Positions 5,760 through 7,577 of a stretch of 7,577 nt of DNA are shown piece by piece. A program made the position numbers and the translations under genes. A model generated the notes under the pieces. That model saw only the letters and a program-made list of their open reading frames with translations, had not been told where the DNA came from and did no database searches. Location of the stretch: positions 1 to 7,577 of the forward strand of contig DAOSXA010000012.1 in assembly GCA_035380245.1 (NCBI GenBank), read 5' to 3'. The stretch comes from Candidatus Zixiibacteriota bacterium (GTDB lineage: Bacteria > Zixibacteria > MSB-5A5 > GN15 > FEB-12). The stretch's first letter is position 1; each line of letters starts with the position of its first letter.

Positions 5760-6449
5760 GCGTGCCCTTCGATCCCGAGCGCGCTTGGCCGTACAAGCCT
5801 TACACCAGGAAGAAACGCGCAAGGTGCCGCGGGAAGCAGCAGAAAATAACGCGAGACGCTTAACCTTCCCACAGATACGGCATTGTTGGTAATCCTCCGT
5901 GTACCCCAAAGCCTCCATCTTGGCCCGGTGCCGCCGCCTACAAGCTTCAGACACGGCCCGCCCCCGTATCCGCAACGTGTGCGCAGACCACTTGACTCCC
6001 TTCCTGGCTTTCGACAACTTTTCAGCCACGTAGGGCACCCAAGCAAGCGGGATGCGCTTACCGCCGGGCACGAGGTTGAACCCACCTGGTGAAGCGGCCC
6101 CGAGCTGGGCCATCCAGACAATCTCTGCCGAATCTAAATTTTTCTTTGGGACGACCTCAAGAACAACCCACAAGAACTCACCCCACCCATACTTATGCAC
6201 CGCCGCCTGGAAAAAAGAATTGTCGTGCCGCCCGGCCTCCACCGCCCTAAAGTGTGCCCGCCATCTTCTATGGATGTCGACGCTCTGCCCGACATACCAT
6301 CTCTCATCCGCCACACAATAGATACCGTATATCCCACAAATAGCCCCCTCCGAAGGTGATGCAGGCGAAACGCGGCCGGGGGACCCGGCGTTGGGAGCCG
6401 TCTTGGAGGGGGCTAAATCAAGCTGCTGGCTGTGTTTCTTCTTTCCCAT
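5745..6449 (-). CDS. GIY-YIG homing-endonuclease-like protein with NUMOD3-like segment and zinc ribbon, 234 aa
   Basis: ATG 6449 is preceded by GAGGTGA at good spacing. After a Ser/Pro-rich leader (1-35), the GIY-YIG nuclease domain runs about 38-130: GIY at 39-41, YVG at 52-54, then DIHRRWRAHF with R62 and H66 matching the I-TevI arginine and histidine, E109 (AEIVWM) as the metal-binding glutamate, and N125 in GFNLVPGG. All key residues look intact, so it is probably active. Residues about 141-165 (EKLSKARKGVKWSAHTLR) resemble a NUMOD3 DNA-binding module. C190/C193 and C216/C219 (CRIC...CKAC) form a zinc ribbon of the kind found in phage endonucleases. It would cut a DNA site and promote its own copying into empty alleles. 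There is no sign of an intron or intein, so it is free-standing. It lies between a terminator and the capsid promoter. GC is patchy (about 42% at 6121-6180, up to 70% elsewhere). Confidence 0.88.
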   Translation of the reverse strand: MGKKKHSQQLDLAPSKTAPNAGSPGRVSPASPSEGAICGIYGIYCVADERWYVGQSVDIHRRWRAHFRAVEAGRHDNSFFQAAVHKYGWGEFLWVVLEVVPKKNLDSAEIVWMAQLGAASPGGFNLVPGGKRIPLAWVPYVAEKLSKARKGVKWSAHTLRIRGRAVSEACRRRHRAKMEALGYTEDYQQCRICGKVKRLALFSAASRGTLRVSSWCKACTAKRARDRRARLTSG

Positions 6450-6469
6450 TGAGCATCACCTCAATGAAA

Positions 6470-6498
6470 ATCCTACCACGCCGAGCACATAAAAGCAA
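6470..6498 (-). promoter_or_regulatory. Weak candidate promoter for the endonuclease gene
   Basis: Minus-strand TTGCTT (6498-6493, 3 of 6) and TAGGAT (6475-6470, 4 of 6) are 17 nt apart, immediately after the scaffold terminator and overlapping its T-rich tail. The leader would be about 14 nt and would still include GAGGTGA. The match is poor; read-through from the scaffold gene is an equal explanation. Confidence 0.25.
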
Positions 6499-6527
6499 GG
6501 CGGGGCCGTGCCTGGCACGACCCCGCC
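6493..6527 (-). terminator. Strong intrinsic terminator after the scaffold-like gene
   Basis: Minus-strand GGCGGGGTCGTGCC (6527-6514) and GGCACGGCCCCGCC (6512-6499) can pair over 14 positions with one G-U; the innermost pairs must open to leave a loop. TTGCTTTTATGT follows on the minus strand. The plus-strand side has no T run, so it acts on the scaffold transcript. It lies 9 nt after the scaffold TGA. Confidence 0.78.
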
Positions 6528-6535
6528 GCGGGCGA

Positions 6536-7577
6536 TCAGGTCTCGCCCCAGACCCGGTCAACGATCCCGCCGACGGTCGTAGGCGCAGCCTCCGGAGGAT
6601 CTTCTCCGGGTCGGGCGGGGGCACGAGCTTCCAGCCCGGGGCGCCGACTGATCACCGCCTCGTACTTCTTGCGCATATCGTCCAGGTCGGCCTTGACCTT
6701 CTCGAACGACTTGCGGTACACAGGCGATGCGATGCCTTCGAAGATCAGCCGCGCCAGCACCTCAGGCTTGCCGGCCCTCAGATACCCAAGCGCCGCATTC
6801 CTCCGCGCCTCCACGCCTTCGTTCCACTTCTCGTCTGCGCCCTTGACAAACAGCCACGAGCCGCCCTTGCCGACTTCCTCGAACGCCTTCTCGGCCACTT
6901 GCGTGAGCTGGGCGCTGATATCCATCGAGGCTTTGCGGTTCCGTTCGAGCTGAAGCGCCTCCATCGTCTGCTGGTGCTCCTTGAGCGCTTCCTCGCGCTT
7001 CTGGAGCAGCGGGTCGCGGTTCTCAAGCAGGGCGCTCAGGGCGCCGACCACGACTGAGCTCTCGTCCGGCAGGACCTCTTCAATGCTCTGGGGCGAAGTG
7101 ACCCCAGGGCGGAACACCTTGCGGGCCAGGGAGAGGGCTTCCTTCTCCTCGTGTCCGGCCTGCATCAGCTTCTGCACCACGCGGCCGAAGAGCTCGTTGA
7201 TTGGCTTGTCAAACTGCTCCTGGAACTCGGGAGTCCCGGCCAGGTCGACCTGGGAGAGCCGGGACTTGGTCGTCGCGAGCTCTTCCTTCAGCTTCTCCAG
7301 CTCTTCTTCGGACGGCACCTTCTCGAGTTTCTCCTTCAGCTCGGCCAGCTCCTGCTCTTTCAACAGGCGATCTCGCTCCGTGTCCACCACCTTGCGCTCG
7401 AGCTCGTCCCGCTCGGCGCGCAGCTGTTTCCACGTGGTGATCGATTTTTCGCCTTTTCGCACAACATGATCGGGCACTCCCGTCAGGTCTTCCGGCGGCG
7501 AGTCGATCGGACCCTCTTCCAACGGCTGCTCGACCGGCTGCTCGACCGGCTGCTCGACCGGCTGCTCGGCAGGAGGA
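6536..7577 (-). CDS. Capsid scaffolding-like protein, C-terminal 346 residues, start outside the window
   Basis: The frame is open from the right edge to TGA at 6536. A TTG at 7522 could be mistaken for a start, but the frame continues upstream as PPAEQPVEQPVEQPVEQP, so the gene is 5'-truncated by the window. After this Pro/Glu tail, a highly charged, helical region follows (TWKQLRAERDELERKV; ELAELKEKLEKVPSEEEL), a long coiled coil. A mixed helical middle (PINELFGRVVQKLMQAGHEE) and a second coil (LLQKREEALKEHQQTM) follow, then a Pro-rich stretch and GGIVDRVWGET at the end. There is no enzyme motif. Acidic, helical, coiled-coil proteins encoded just before the capsid gene are typical phage scaffolds that guide shell assembly and are then removed. 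The function is inferred from composition and position. A portal-associated or minor head protein is less likely. Confidence 0.72.
   Translation of the reverse strand, partial: PPAEQPVEQPVEQPVEQPLEEGPIDSPPEDLTGVPDHVVRKGEKSITTWKQLRAERDELERKVVDTERDRLLKEQELAELKEKLEKVPSEEELEKLKEELATTKSRLSQVDLAGTPEFQEQFDKPINELFGRVVQKLMQAGHEEKEALSLARKVFRPGVTSPQSIEEVLPDESSVVVGALSALLENRDPLLQKREEALKEHQQTMEALQLERNRKASMDISAQLTQVAEKAFEEVGKGGSWLFVKGADEKWNEGVEARRNAALGYLRAGKPEVLARLIFEGIASPVYRKSFEKVKADLDDMRKKYEAVISRRPGLEARAPARPGEDPPEAAPTTVGGIVDRVWGET
7523..7570 (-). repeat. Four 12-bp tandem repeats encoding VEQP in the scaffold-like protein
   Basis: Plus-strand CGGCTGCTCGAC is repeated perfectly three times (7523-7558), and a fourth unit (7559-7570) differs by one base. 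The 12-bp unit keeps frame and encodes V-E-Q-P, giving a Pro/Glu-rich extended segment. The array may continue beyond the window in a degenerate form (PPAEQP). Near-perfect DNA identity suggests recent slippage, so copy number may vary between relatives. Confidence 0.85.

Noticed and set aside
5589..6535. Group I or II intron housing the endonuclease
   Set aside because: The scaffold-like and capsid genes are each complete at this junction and no coding exon is interrupted; I saw no intron core, so a free-standing gene is the better reading.
1..7577. A novel defence or regulatory system
   Set aside because: All genes fit a phage structural module plus one mobile endonuclease; no toxin-antitoxin pair, nuclease-helicase set, reverse transcriptase or CRISPR repeat was seen.

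Overview
This window is part of the virion-structure module of a GC-rich (about 60% where I counted) tailed bacteriophage or prophage. Every supported gene lies on the minus strand, so the module reads from right to left. Gene order and protein features suggest a short-tailed (podovirus-like) phage: a coiled-coil scaffold-like protein, a large major capsid protein, small virion-type proteins, a trimeric-fibre-like protein, and a 627-residue protein whose N-terminus and core pattern resemble T7 gp12-type tail nozzle (tail tubular B) proteins. The host cannot be told from the sequence. The proteins remind me of environmental (aquatic metagenome) phages, but that is recollection, not a search.

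In transcription order: (1) 7577-6536, the C-terminal 346 residues of a scaffold-like protein, open at the window edge and beginning with a VEQP tandem repeat, followed by a strong intrinsic terminator (6493-6527). (2) 6449-5745, a homing-endonuclease-like gene with a GIY-YIG nuclease domain, a NUMOD3-like segment and a C-terminal zinc ribbon. (3) A near-consensus sigma70-type promoter (TTGACA, 17 nt, TAAATT with extended -10 TG) that straddles the stop codon of this gene and points at the capsid gene. (4) A leader of about 135 nt with a perfect 7-bp hairpin, then the major capsid protein (5588-3990) and a 12-bp hairpin just after its stop. (5) Two small genes: 93 aa (3934-3653) and an easily missed cysteine-rich 55 aa protein (3637-3470), closed by a second terminator (3401-3436). 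(6) A tightly packed run, 130 aa - 176 aa (GTG start) - 66 aa coiled coil - 627 aa nozzle-like - a GTG-started partial gene leaving the window at base 1. Its neighbours overlap or nearly touch.

The genes fit one job, building the phage particle: scaffold and capsid form the shell, the small proteins are candidates for decoration or completion factors, and the fibre-like, nozzle-like and adaptor-like proteins form the tail and its connection. The endonuclease is a mobile passenger. It sits between scaffold and capsid genes, bracketed by a terminator upstream and the capsid promoter at its own 3' end, so its presence need not disturb capsid expression.

I found no defence system, CRISPR array, tRNA, integrase or insertion sequence. 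No stretch longer than about 300 bases lacks a gene. The most notable points are the endonuclease cassette and its regulatory bracketing, the cysteine-rich 55 aa gene, the extra C-terminal beta domain on the capsid protein, and two in-frame DNA-level repeats inside structural proteins.
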